DNA from: an uncultured Pseudomonadota bacterium
Lineage (GTDB): Bacteria; Pseudomonadota; Alphaproteobacteria; RF32; CAG-239
Direction of reading: 5' to 3'
NCBI GenBank assembly: GCA_902785935.1
Contig: CADAAN010000011.1
Coordinates: 653-47,460, forward strand
Length of the DNA: 46,808 bases
A model generated the notes under the pieces. That model was not told where the DNA came from. It saw only the letters and a program-made list of their open reading frames with translations, and searched no databases. A program made the translations under genes and the position numbers. Shown one piece after another: positions 8,816 through 16,872 of the stretch. Each line of letters begins with the position of its first letter. Position 1 is the first letter of the stretch.

Positions 8816-9739
8816 ATGATGTTTTTTATAAAGAAAAAAATGAAGTTTTCGATACAAATTTTTTTAACAACGCTTTTTTTGCTTGCTTTTAATACGCAAG
8901 CAGCAATGCTGTCTTCAAAATCTGCCGACAATACGAAGATAGAAATCCTTGTAACGACATTTCCGGATTTTTATCCTTTCGGGTATAATCGGTTAGGTGC
9001 GCGCAATATGATGGAATCGCATTCCGTATTTGAAAATGTTTTGGAAAAAATGCTTGTCGGTGACACATATCTTATGCGTTATAAACCCTATGACGACACA
9101 AAAAAAGCACTTTCGGACGTGCGTCTCGGCAAAGCGGATATGTTTTTGGGAATGTATTACAGCACAAAAGCATTTGAAGGCATCGATTTTGTATTTCCGG
9201 CGGCATTAAACAATCCCGTACATTTGATGATGATGCCCGACAAAATATCTTTGATTAAAAATACGCAGGATTTGGAAAAGCTCAAAGGCATTTATTCAAA
9301 TGAAGAATATTTCAGCGACTTTATGATTCAAAATCTTAAAAATTTGAACGTTGAGGCCGTAGAAACAACGGATAAAGCTTATGAAATGCTTATGACGGGA
9401 CAAGCCGATTTTATTGTCGGAAGCTATTATTACAATTATGCCAAGATACTTGAAAAAGGCTTGAAAGGATATATTTCTTTTTCATCAAAACCTTTGTGGA
9501 GTATGCCGCTTTTTATCGGGCTTTCTAAAACCTATAAGAACAGAAAAGCCGTCAAAGCGCATTTAGAGCGCATCTTAAACAAGCCTGAATTTAAGCAAAC
9601 CGTACTTAGTGATTTGAAAGAAAATATGCGCCTTTTGGAAGAAACAACACAGGGAATCGTCGCCCCTTTATATGTGCGCAAGTCTCTTGAAAATGAATTG
9701 ACGCCTGCCGATGAAATGCAAGATGGAGGAAATAAATAA
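8816..9739 (+). CDS. Periplasmic solute-binding-like protein (SBP family 3-like)
   Basis: The product is about 307 residues with a Sec signal peptide (MKFSIQIFLTTLFLLAFNTQA). The mature part looks like a type II periplasmic binding fold: EILVTTFPDFYPFGY at the start, DVRLGKADMFLGMYYSTKAFEGIDFVFP, and a second lobe with MLMTGQADFIVG. No permease or ATPase of an ABC importer lies nearby, so it may be an orphan sensor or scavenger. The start is uncertain: ATG 8816 follows GAAG, and ATG 8840 would leave a more typical signal peptide. Its stop overlaps the next ATG by one base. Confidence 0.65.
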   Translation: MMFFIKKKMKFSIQIFLTTLFLLAFNTQAAMLSSKSADNTKIEILVTTFPDFYPFGYNRLGARNMMESHSVFENVLEKMLVGDTYLMRYKPYDDTKKALSDVRLGKADMFLGMYYSTKAFEGIDFVFPAALNNPVHLMMMPDKISLIKNTQDLEKLKGIYSNEEYFSDFMIQNLKNLNVEAVETTDKAYEMLMTGQADFIVGSYYYNYAKILEKGLKGYISFSSKPLWSMPLFIGLSKTYKNRKAVKAHLERILNKPEFKQTVLSDLKENMRLLEETTQGIVAPLYVRKSLENELTPADEMQDGGNK

Positions 9740-10404
9740 TGGTACTTTTGGTTCATCACACACTTTCACCGCAATCACGCAAAGCACGCATCATGCTTGC
9801 TGAAAAAAAAGTTCTTTTTGTTTTAAGACAAGAAGAACCGTGGAATATGTCAAAAGATTTGCTTAAACTTAATCCGGCAGGAGATTTGCCCATTTTTATA
9901 TTTGACGGCAATATTATTTCAGGCAATTATGCCGTCACCGAATATTTAGAAGAAAATTATCCAACCCCGAAGCTTATGAACGGGACACCCCTGCACCGTG
10001 CAGAAATCAGGCGTTTATGTGATTGGTTTGATCATAAATTTTATGAGCAGGTTTATAACTATATTGTCGGTGAAAAAGTTTTTAAGCGTTTTAAGAGCGG
10101 TGCGGCACCTGATTCAAAAATCCTAAAAGCCGGTATGAATAACTTAAAATTTCATATGGAATATATTGATTGGCTCACCGAACGCAATAATTATTTAACC
10201 GGATCTGAAATCAGCCTTGCCGATATCACGGCTGCAGCACATTTATCGATTTTGGATTATCTCGGCGATGTTGATTGGGAGCATTACAAAAACGCAAAAC
10301 TTTGGTATTCTACCATCAAATCGCGTCCGAGTTTTCAACAAATATTAAAAGATACCGTTAAGGGCATTATGCCATCAAAGAACTATCAAAATTTGGATTT
10401 TTAA
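9739..10404 (+). CDS. Glutathione S-transferase family protein
   Basis: The 221-residue protein has an N-terminal thioredoxin-like domain (residues 1-80) with HHTLSPQSRKARIMLAEK, the cis-proline region LNPAGDLPIFIFDG and the glutathione-contacting SGNYAVTEYLEENYP, followed by an all-helical C-terminal domain with YLTGSEISLADITAAAHLS, the N-capping-box region of GSTs. The substrate cannot be told from sequence; stringent-starvation-like or detoxification roles are possible. It overlaps the upstream gene by one base (TAATG) and is followed one base later by the lipoprotein gene, so the three form one unit. Confidence 0.88.
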   Translation: MVLLVHHTLSPQSRKARIMLAEKKVLFVLRQEEPWNMSKDLLKLNPAGDLPIFIFDGNIISGNYAVTEYLEENYPTPKLMNGTPLHRAEIRRLCDWFDHKFYEQVYNYIVGEKVFKRFKSGAAPDSKILKAGMNNLKFHMEYIDWLTERNNYLTGSEISLADITAAAHLSILDYLGDVDWEHYKNAKLWYSTIKSRPSFQQILKDTVKGIMPSKNYQNLDF

Positions 10405-10405
10405 C

Positions 10406-10870
10406 ATGAAAAAGATATTACTTTTGACAAGCATCTTCATACTTTCTTCCTGCGCATTGTTCAGCAAAGGAAAAGGACAAGTGATTTTTCATTGGGAAAG
10501 ACCACGCACGGGTGTTGAAAAATTTGCACGTGATCATTCCGAATGTATGCGTGAAGCTGAAGATTTTAAGCTTCTTCCGAATGTCAAAAACTGGTTTTAT
10601 TCCGAAGAAAAAAGAATTGACATACGTGCCGACTGGCATTCCGAAAAGGGTATTTGGGCAAGCTATGTACCGTATTGGGGCGCACAGCCGCTTGTGGTTA
10701 ATTCTATACGCGATGATAAAGATTCAAGCCCGAAGAAATATCGTGTTTGCATGGAAAAAAGAGGTTATACGCACCGCACACACGATATCCCCGTGATTAC
10801 AAACATTTTTATTTATAAACCGCAAGACGTTAACCAAGATACACCGTTTGAACAATATTATCGAGGTTAA
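10406..10870 (+). CDS. Small conserved-type lipoprotein, function unknown
   Basis: The 154-residue product starts with a lipoprotein signal and lipobox LSSC (Cys16). The mature part is rich in Trp, Tyr and charged residues and has two cysteines (HSECMREAEDF and YRVCMEKRGY) that could form a disulphide. The YRVCMEKRGY segment is a common end motif of small envelope lipoproteins, but I do not recognise the family. It is the last gene of the binding-protein/GST unit and is followed by a strong terminator. Confidence 0.7.
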   Translation: MKKILLLTSIFILSSCALFSKGKGQVIFHWERPRTGVEKFARDHSECMREAEDFKLLPNVKNWFYSEEKRIDIRADWHSEKGIWASYVPYWGAQPLVVNSIRDDKDSSPKKYRVCMEKRGYTHRTHDIPVITNIFIYKPQDVNQDTPFEQYYRG

Positions 10871-10909
10871 TACCTGTTTGTGAATTATTCCTAAAATCAT
10901 TGAAATATC

Positions 10910-10942
10910 AAACACGCCTCAACAATTCATTGAGGCGTGTTT
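10910..10942. terminator. Bidirectional intrinsic terminator
   Basis: A perfect 13-bp inverted repeat, AAACACGCCTCAA and TTGAGGCGTGTTT, with a 7-nt loop separates two convergent genes (the lipoprotein gene and the pilin-like gene) and can serve both strands. Confidence 0.85.
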
Positions 10943-10949
10943 GATGTTA

Positions 10950-11552
10950 TCAATATTCCCTTATCATAAGCTGCAAATAGCATTCACCGGCCGAACACTC
11001 TTGTTTGCAGTTTTCTGCAATAGATGAAATTGATGGTCTGTCTTGTGCAGAAGAATATCGTACACCATTTCCACCAATACCGAAAATAGGATTTTGGCCA
11101 CCATAACGATCGTGTCCCCATTCAACCGGTACAGCACTTTCCCAATTTGCAGATGTAAAAGCTGTGCAAGAATTTTCATCATTAAAATGTAAGAGCAGGA
11201 CGCCGGCTAAATATTGTCCATAGTTGCTGAGGTCTGTTTCTATAAAACCAATTGGTAATTGGCATCCGGAATCTGCTAAAGCAGTGTCATATTCCACTGG
11301 ATTGCAATCAGGCATAAGACCATATTGAGTTATACTTTCAGCACTGTTAATCACAAAATCCGCACCTAAATTTTGCCCATCAAGTTCAATAATTCTTTGA
11401 ATGACTTGATTATAAATTTCAATTGACTGATTTACTTTGTATTTAAACATTGCATTAGAATAACCTTTAAGCGCACCGGCACTTAACACACCGATAATTG
11501 CTAAAACACCGAGCATTTCGACCATACTTCTGCCATTATCATTATTTTTCAT
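10950..11552 (-). CDS. Type IV pilin-like / pseudopilin protein
   Basis: The 200-residue product has a class III (prepilin) N-terminus: a short basic leader, the cleavage region around GRSMVEML, glutamate at mature position 5, and a hydrophobic helix (VLAIIGVLSAGALKGY). The globular part has several cysteines, including CKQECSAGEC near the C-terminus, suggesting disulphides. It lacks the IRYR tail of the other secreted proteins here. No pilus assembly genes lie nearby, so it may use machinery elsewhere. The start ATG follows AGGAGAAAAAAT. A type I structured leader with a terminator precedes it, shared with the gene at 42357. Confidence 0.82.
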   Translation of the reverse strand: MKNNDNGRSMVEMLGVLAIIGVLSAGALKGYSNAMFKYKVNQSIEIYNQVIQRIIELDGQNLGADFVINSAESITQYGLMPDCNPVEYDTALADSGCQLPIGFIETDLSNYGQYLAGVLLLHFNDENSCTAFTSANWESAVPVEWGHDRYGGQNPIFGIGGNGVRYSSAQDRPSISSIAENCKQECSAGECYLQLMIREY

Positions 11553-11583
11553 ATTTTTTCTCCTATTTTCTACATCGTTACAA

Positions 11584-11750
11584 CAAAAAAATCACTTTAG
11601 AAAAAATCCAAAGTGGGAGCTAGTCAACTGTCATGCACAGTCTGTTTTATTCGTCGCATAAAATGCCCTTATTTCAACAACTCCCGAAAAACAGGAGCTC
11701 TATGCATGAATGTGTCGACTAGACACCGCAACCATTTTGGTTACGTTTTG
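11584..11750 (-). promoter_or_regulatory. Type I structured leader RNA with intrinsic terminator (copy 1)
   Basis: The minus-strand leader starts with CGTAACCAAAATGGTTGCGG (a hairpin) and continues with nested stems CTAGTC/GACTAG and TCATGCA/TGCATGA, a hairpin CTCC/GGGAG, the conserved GAAATAAGG, a small hairpin GCAT/ATGC, the conserved CGAATAA, then TAGCTCCCACTTTGG. It ends in a terminator hairpin CACTTT/AAAGTG plus seven T (11584-11616). The copy at 42388-42548 keeps the single-stranded motifs but changes the stems with compensation (TACAAG/CTTGTA, CCTAGA/TCTAGG). GGGAG can pair locally or with CTCCC abutting the terminator, as expected for an attenuator. No known riboswitch class is recognised. 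Confidence 0.8.
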
Positions 11751-11779
11751 ATTATGACATAAACACAAAAGCCTGTCAA
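11751..11779 (-). promoter_or_regulatory. Promoter of the type I leader and pilin-like gene
   Basis: On the minus strand consensus TTGACA is followed after 17 nt by CATAAT. The predicted start falls at the first base or so of the conserved leader, so the conserved RNA begins at the transcript 5' end. Confidence 0.75.
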
Positions 11780-11788
11780 GCAGAAAAT

Positions 11789-12532
11789 TCAGTATTCGAC
11801 CTTGTTGAAATATAACCCGCAGGCAGGTGCCGTGACGCCGGCATCTTTGCGTAATTTGCCTTCTAAAATCGTTTTGACGTCTTCGGGTTTTAAATGATTG
11901 TCGCCAACCATTTTTAGTGTGCCGACCATATTGCGCACCTGATGGTATAAAAACGATTTTGCCTCAACGGTAAAAATAATTTCATCGCCTCTTTTTTCAA
12001 TATCAAGCCTGTCCAGTGTCTTAAACGGTGATTTTGCCTGACAACCTGCACCGCGAAATGCGCTGAAATCATGATACCCCAAAAGGTAAGTTGCCGCTTT
12101 TTGCATCTTTTGAACATCTAAGGGAAAATTGACGTGCCAAACGCGGTTTTGATATAAAACGGAACGCGCCCGACGATTTAAAATGCGATAAATATAACCT
12201 CTTTTTTTTGCACAAAAACGTGCATGAAATGTATCAGGAACAAGCTCAATTTCAACCACACAAACGGGCGCATTGACATCACGCAATTTTGCATTAAAAG
12301 CTTCGCGCAGGTGATACAAATCCATTTTTGTATCTAAATCAAAGTGTGCAACCTGCCCAATTGCATGTACGCCGGCGTCCGTCCTGCCCGCCGCATAAAT
12401 ATCCGTTTGAACACCGCTAAAATCATAAAGCGCTTGCTCTAAATAGCCCTGCGCACTTTGCCCGATGTCTTGTTTTTGCCATCCGACAAGGTTTGTGCCG
12501 TCATATTCAACCGTTATTTTATAGCGTGCCAT
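11789..12532 (-). CDS. truA: tRNA pseudouridine(38-40) synthase TruA
   Basis: TruA modifies uridines 38 to 40 in the anticodon arm of many tRNAs. The 247-residue protein has normal length. It contains the catalytic aspartate in YAAGRTDAGVHAIGQVAHFD, the RGYIYRI strand, and FLYHQVRNMVGTL near the C-terminus. It starts 13 nt downstream of uvrD on the same strand. The pilin-like gene's promoter begins just past its stop codon. Confidence 0.96.
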   Translation of the reverse strand: MARYKITVEYDGTNLVGWQKQDIGQSAQGYLEQALYDFSGVQTDIYAAGRTDAGVHAIGQVAHFDLDTKMDLYHLREAFNAKLRDVNAPVCVVEIELVPDTFHARFCAKKRGYIYRILNRRARSVLYQNRVWHVNFPLDVQKMQKAATYLLGYHDFSAFRGAGCQAKSPFKTLDRLDIEKRGDEIIFTVEAKSFLYHQVRNMVGTLKMVGDNHLKPEDVKTILEGKLRKDAGVTAPACGLYFNKVEY

Positions 12533-12545
12533 TTTATTTTCCTTG

Positions 12546-14762
12546 TTAAACCCGTCTTAAATATGAGCCGTAAACCATTTTTTTGCCGGTTTTATCAAAA
12601 TATACTTCGCACTTGTTGTCCGCTTCAACACGAAGCAATGTACCATATCCGAAAGTTTGATGATAAACACGCGTTCCTTTCGGGTTTTGCATTTTTGTTT
12701 GATACGACCTTTTTTGATATGAAGGCTGAGGACTTTCTCGATAAGACGTATTTTGATAGGAGTTGTTAATAATTTCTAAGCATGAACTCGGCAATTCGTT
12801 TAAAAAACGCGAAGGCTCATTATTTTCCCATTGGCCGAAAATCTTGCGCGCATGGGCAAGTAAAATATAAAGTTTTTGCTTGGCGCGTGTGATGGCAACA
12901 TAGGCAAGACGCCGTTCTTCCTGTAAAGCAGATGTTCCTCCCTCGCTTAAAGCGCGTTCGTGCGGGAAAAGTCCCTCTTCCCATCCGGGTAAAAACACCA
13001 CATCAAACTCAAGCCCTTTGGCCGAATGAAGCGTCATCAACATCACGTTGTTTGAAGATGTAACATTATCCGTATCGGTGACCAAACTGACATGTTCTAA
13101 AAAGGCCTCAAGCGTCGGATATTCATCCTCATCACTCATCATGCCGGCAAGCTCTTTTAAGTTGTCAAGGCGTCCGTCGGCTTCAGGCGTGTTTTCTGAT
13201 TTGAGCATTTCGATATAGCCCGATTCTTCCATCACGCGATCAGCAAGCTCTGAAAGCTTGAGCTCGGGTGCAGCTCCTTGCCAATCTTTAAAATGCGTAC
13301 AAAGCGCACTTGCGGCATTTAAAAGCTGACCGGAAATCAGTTGCAAATCGACCATTTCCTGCATGGCGCTTAAAAGCGACATATGGTGCGCGCTTGCATA
13401 ATCTTTGAATTTTTTAACACTCGTTGCACCGATTTTGCGTGAAGGTTTATTGATAATACGCTCTAGGGCCAAGTCGTCTTCGTTTTGGGCAATGACCCTT
13501 AAATACGCAACCATATCTCTGATTTCAGCACGCTCATAAAATTTAGGCCCGCCGATGACCTGATAAGGTATGGCTTCGCTCATCAATTTTTCTTCCAAAA
13601 GACGCATTTGTGCGGCAGTTCGTACCAAAATGGCCATCTGTCGATATTCAAAATTTCGGCGATGCAGATTTTCGATTTCTCTGACAACGGTCAAAGCCTC
13701 TTCTTCACCGTTGTATGTGCTGATAAGTTTAATTCTTTCATCCTCACATAAATTTGCCGGTGAATTTTCAGCCACTTTTAAGGTCTTGCCCAAACGATCA
13801 TCATTGTGCGCAATCAAATTTGACGCAGCCTTCAAAATCGTGCTTGTTGAGCGATAGTTGCGCTCTAAGCGGATAACTTTGGCACCCTCAAAATCTTTTT
13901 CAAAGCGCAAAATATTTTCAATTTCCGCCCCACGCCATGAATAAATGGATTGATCATCATCACCGACACAGCATAAGTTGCCATATTCCTGCGCTAAAAG
14001 ACGAAGAAGCAAATATTGCGTAACGTTTGTATCTTGATACTCATCAACCATGATGTATTTGAACTTTTTTTGATACTCTTTTAAAACCTCATCATGGCTC
14101 AAAAAAATCTGCAAAACATACATAATGATATCACCGAAATCAACGGCATTAAGCTCTTTTAAACGCGCCTGATATTTTTGATAAACCATCGTCGTGACGT
14201 TGCCCTTAAAGTCACGGGCAATTTGCTCAGGCGTCAAATTTTTATCCTTAAAGCGCGAAATTTTTTCTACAATCGCGGCCGGAGGATATTTTTTATCATC
14301 GATACCCTCGGCTTCTAAAATTTGTTTAACAACGCGCTTTTGATCATCTTCATCTAAAATCGTAAAATTGCTTTTAAGTCCGACAAGTTCGGCATGACGG
14401 CGCAAAATTTTGACACAAACGCTGTGAAATGTTCCGAGCCAAACACTGTTTGCAACCGCTCCGATAAGCTCTTGCACACGCATTTTCATCTCTTTTGCCG
14501 CTTTATTGGTAAAGGTCACGACCAAGCAGTTCCACGCATTGGCCAGTCCGCAGGATAAAATATAAGCAAGTCTTGTGGTCAAAACGCGCGTTTTGCCCGT
14601 ACCGGCGCCCGATAAAACAAGAAGCGGACCATCTGTTGTTTTAACGGCCTGTTTTTGTTCGGCATTGAGAGTTTCAAGCCATGTAAATTGCGGCCTTAAC
14701 GCACTGATATTGTCATACGTTTTCGGTGTTAAATCGTCACTTAAATCAAATATATCGTTCAT
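12546..14762 (-). CDS. uvrD: ATP-dependent 3'-5' DNA helicase, UvrD/PcrA family
   Basis: This superfamily 1A helicase acts in nucleotide excision and mismatch repair. The 738-residue protein has motif I LSGAGTGKTRVLTTR, motif Ia VVTFTNKAAKEM, motif II IMVDEYQDTN, motif III VGDDDQSIYSWRGAEIENI, motif IV VIRLERNYRS, motif V MTLHSAKGLEFDVVFLPGWEEGLFPH and motif VI EERRLAYVAITRA. The C-terminal KGTRVYHQTFGYGTLLRVE region is the RNA-polymerase-interacting Tudor-like domain found in UvrD/PcrA. That tail rules out Rep. uvrC also lies in this window but not adjacent. Confidence 0.95.
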   Translation of the reverse strand: MNDIFDLSDDLTPKTYDNISALRPQFTWLETLNAEQKQAVKTTDGPLLVLSGAGTGKTRVLTTRLAYILSCGLANAWNCLVVTFTNKAAKEMKMRVQELIGAVANSVWLGTFHSVCVKILRRHAELVGLKSNFTILDEDDQKRVVKQILEAEGIDDKKYPPAAIVEKISRFKDKNLTPEQIARDFKGNVTTMVYQKYQARLKELNAVDFGDIIMYVLQIFLSHDEVLKEYQKKFKYIMVDEYQDTNVTQYLLLRLLAQEYGNLCCVGDDDQSIYSWRGAEIENILRFEKDFEGAKVIRLERNYRSTSTILKAASNLIAHNDDRLGKTLKVAENSPANLCEDERIKLISTYNGEEEALTVVREIENLHRRNFEYRQMAILVRTAAQMRLLEEKLMSEAIPYQVIGGPKFYERAEIRDMVAYLRVIAQNEDDLALERIINKPSRKIGATSVKKFKDYASAHHMSLLSAMQEMVDLQLISGQLLNAASALCTHFKDWQGAAPELKLSELADRVMEESGYIEMLKSENTPEADGRLDNLKELAGMMSDEDEYPTLEAFLEHVSLVTDTDNVTSSNNVMLMTLHSAKGLEFDVVFLPGWEEGLFPHERALSEGGTSALQEERRLAYVAITRAKQKLYILLAHARKIFGQWENNEPSRFLNELPSSCLEIINNSYQNTSYRESPQPSYQKRSYQTKMQNPKGTRVYHQTFGYGTLLRVEADNKCEVYFDKTGKKMVYGSYLRRV

Positions 14763-14777
14763 TTTTAAGTTTGCTTC

Positions 14778-14807
14778 TTGTATTTTTTTTAAAACTTTTT
14801 ATATAAT
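14778..14807 (+). promoter_or_regulatory. Probable promoter of the moxR-DUF58 unit
   Basis: TTGTAT is followed after 18 nt by a consensus TATAAT in the intergenic segment between the divergent uvrD and moxR genes. A GGAGG ribosome binding site lies further on at 14861. Confidence 0.55.
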
Positions 14808-14871
14808 AAAGCAGATAAACAAAAAGCTGATGAAATTTTTTAAGTTGTTCACAGCCATAAGGAGGTTTTTT

Positions 14872-15861
14872 ATGTCTGATTTAAGAAATAAGGTTTTAGA
14901 GCTTCAAACACACCTTCAAAGTGTGATTGTCGGTCAGGAAGATTTAATCAAAAAAATGCTGATTGCGCTGTTGTCTTCAGGACATATTTTGCTTGAGGGT
15001 GCGCCCGGACTTGCTAAAACAAAAGCCATCAAAACACTTGCTTCGTCAATCAGTGCAAGCTTTAACCGCATTCAATTTACACCGGATTTGTTGCCGTCGG
15101 ATATTACGGGCAGTGATATTTATCTTGCCGCAGAGAATAAATTTGATTTCAAAAAAGGGCCTGTTTTTGCAAATTTTGTTTTGGCCGATGAAATCAATCG
15201 TGCGCCGGCAAAAGTGCAATCCGCGCTTTTAGAGGCTATGGCAGAGCATCAGGTCAGCGTCGGCGGCAAGATTTATCATTTGCCGGATTTGTTTATGGTG
15301 ATGGCGACCCAAAATCCGATTGAGCACGAGGGGACTTATAACTTGCCGGAAGCACAACTTGACCGTTTTTTGATGTATGTTAAAATCGACCAGCCGGATG
15401 CCAAAGCCGAAAAAGAAATTTTAAGACTTGTGCGCGCCGAAGATATGGCTTGCGGTGAAGACAAAGAATGTTGGGAAAAAGAAAAAAAGCAATATCAAAA
15501 AATGTCAATAGAAGAAGTTTTGGGCGCCCAGCAAGAAGTTTTGCGCGTTCATACTTCCGAAGAGGTTGAAAATTATATTGTCGCCCTTGTGATGGCAACG
15601 CGTCATCCTGAAAAATATAACGGCGCTTTGAAAGATGTTGTACGTTATGGCGCCAGCCCGCGTGCCACCATCGCTCTTGACAGATGCGCCAAAGCAAATG
15701 CTTGGCTTGAAGGTCGCGATTATGTCACGCCGGAAGATATTCATGCCGTTTGTTATGATGTCTTACGTCATCGCTTGATTTTGAGCTTTGAAGCACTGGC
15801 TGAAAATATGAGCCCCGATGAAGTGATATCATCATTGCTTTCTGTCGTTCCTTTGCCTTAA
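14872..15861 (+). CDS. MoxR-family AAA+ ATPase
   Basis: The 329-residue protein is a MoxR-type AAA+ chaperone ATPase. It has Walker A in LLEGAPGLAKTKAIKTLA, the MoxR-typical RIQFTPDLLPSDITGSDIY, Walker B VLADEINRAPAKVQSALLEAM, sensor 1 FMVMATQNPIEHEGTYNLPEAQLDRF, and a C-terminal lid domain with GASPRATIALDR. The ATG at 14872 follows a perfect GGAGG; upstream in-frame ATGs lie on the uvrD side and have no such site. It is followed by a DUF58 gene, the usual partner. These pairs are thought to mature metal-cofactor or envelope complexes, but the von Willebrand and BatA/BatB partners are absent here. Confidence 0.92.
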   Translation: MSDLRNKVLELQTHLQSVIVGQEDLIKKMLIALLSSGHILLEGAPGLAKTKAIKTLASSISASFNRIQFTPDLLPSDITGSDIYLAAENKFDFKKGPVFANFVLADEINRAPAKVQSALLEAMAEHQVSVGGKIYHLPDLFMVMATQNPIEHEGTYNLPEAQLDRFLMYVKIDQPDAKAEKEILRLVRAEDMACGEDKECWEKEKKQYQKMSIEEVLGAQQEVLRVHTSEEVENYIVALVMATRHPEKYNGALKDVVRYGASPRATIALDRCAKANAWLEGRDYVTPEDIHAVCYDVLRHRLILSFEALAENMSPDEVISSLLSVVPLP

Positions 15862-15874
15862 AAAGAAGAATGAA

Positions 15875-16813
15875 ATGGTGATAAGCCCTATCAAATCATT
15901 GTTTTTGAAAAAAAAAGCCCCCGCTTTTGATGAATCTTTTGCGCCAAGCTTTAAGACCTTGATGCATATGAAAAAAGATGTGCCGTACTTAAAAGATTTT
16001 AATTTTAAGAAAACATCAAATCGTTCAGGCGATGCAAAATCGGTGTTTAAGGGGCGCGGTATAGAATTTGAAGAAGTACGTACATATCAGTTCGGTGATG
16101 ATTTGCGCGATATTGATTGGCGGGTGACGGCGCGCAAAAATCAGCCCTATACAAAAATTTATGCCGAAGAAAAAGACCGTGAAGTTTATGTCGTGCTTGA
16201 TTTGTCGCCGCAAATGTATTTTGCAACCAAAGGAGAACTTAAATCCGTAACGGCATCTAAAACGGCGGCGCTTTTGGGCTGGCTTGCTTTATCCTATCAT
16301 GACAAATTCGGATTGATTATCGATACCGGCGCCAAAAATTATTTTTTTAAGGCTAAATACGGTGATACGCATTTGTTGTCCGTTTTCAAAAAAACAGAAC
16401 AAATTGCTCGTGCGCAATTAAATGACAATCAACAAAGCAAGATGCCGTTACAGTCTTTACCTTTGATAGAACAAAAAATCAATCGCCGCAGCATTGTATT
16501 TGTAATTTCATCATTTGACGGACAGCCTCAAAGCGCAAAAAAACTTTTACCGATTATCCGCCAAAATGAGGTTTATCTTGTCGATATTTTTGACCCGATT
16601 GAAAAAAATGCCCCGCCTTCAGGTGTATATACGGCCGTTTATGGTGATTTTGAGGCAACACTTGATGTGTCAGGAAAAGATTTTGAGCGCGTTTATCAAA
16701 ACTATTTTGAAGAAAAACGCCGCAAAATGCAAACATTGTGCAAAAAATACGGCGCGCATTATCGCCCTGTTCAAACGGATTTGCCGATTCCCGGCCAATT
16801 AAGTCCGGTGTAG
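15875..16813 (+). CDS. DUF58 domain protein, MoxR partner
   Basis: The 312-residue protein carries the DUF58 signature in FKGRGIEFEEVRTYQFGDDLRDIDWRVTARKNQPYTKIYAEEKDR, followed by a von Willebrand A-like fold with VVLDLSPQMYF and RSIVFVISSFDG. There is no transmembrane segment, so this is the soluble form of the family. It begins 13 nt after the moxR stop and ends before a bidirectional terminator, so moxR and this gene form a two-gene unit. Its molecular target is unknown. Confidence 0.88.
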   Translation: MVISPIKSLFLKKKAPAFDESFAPSFKTLMHMKKDVPYLKDFNFKKTSNRSGDAKSVFKGRGIEFEEVRTYQFGDDLRDIDWRVTARKNQPYTKIYAEEKDREVYVVLDLSPQMYFATKGELKSVTASKTAALLGWLALSYHDKFGLIIDTGAKNYFFKAKYGDTHLLSVFKKTEQIARAQLNDNQQSKMPLQSLPLIEQKINRRSIVFVISSFDGQPQSAKKLLPIIRQNEVYLVDIFDPIEKNAPPSGVYTAVYGDFEATLDVSGKDFERVYQNYFEEKRRKMQTLCKKYGAHYRPVQTDLPIPGQLSPV

Positions 16814-16835
16814 ATTTTTTGTTGCGACATATTTA

Positions 16836-16872
16836 TAAAAAAAAAGCCTCTCGCGTGAGAGGCTTTTTTTTA
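16836..16872. terminator. Bidirectional intrinsic terminator
   Basis: Stem GCCTCTC/GAGAGGC with loop GCGT is flanked by an A run and a T run. It lies between the convergent DUF58 and oligopeptidase genes and serves both; it abuts the stop codon of the latter. Confidence 0.9.

Noticed and set aside
11584-11750. Known riboswitch classes for the leaders (c-di-GMP, TPP, FMN, SAM, cobalamin, fluoride, preQ1, T-box)
   Set aside because: None of the diagnostic core sequences could be found in either leader family; class left open.
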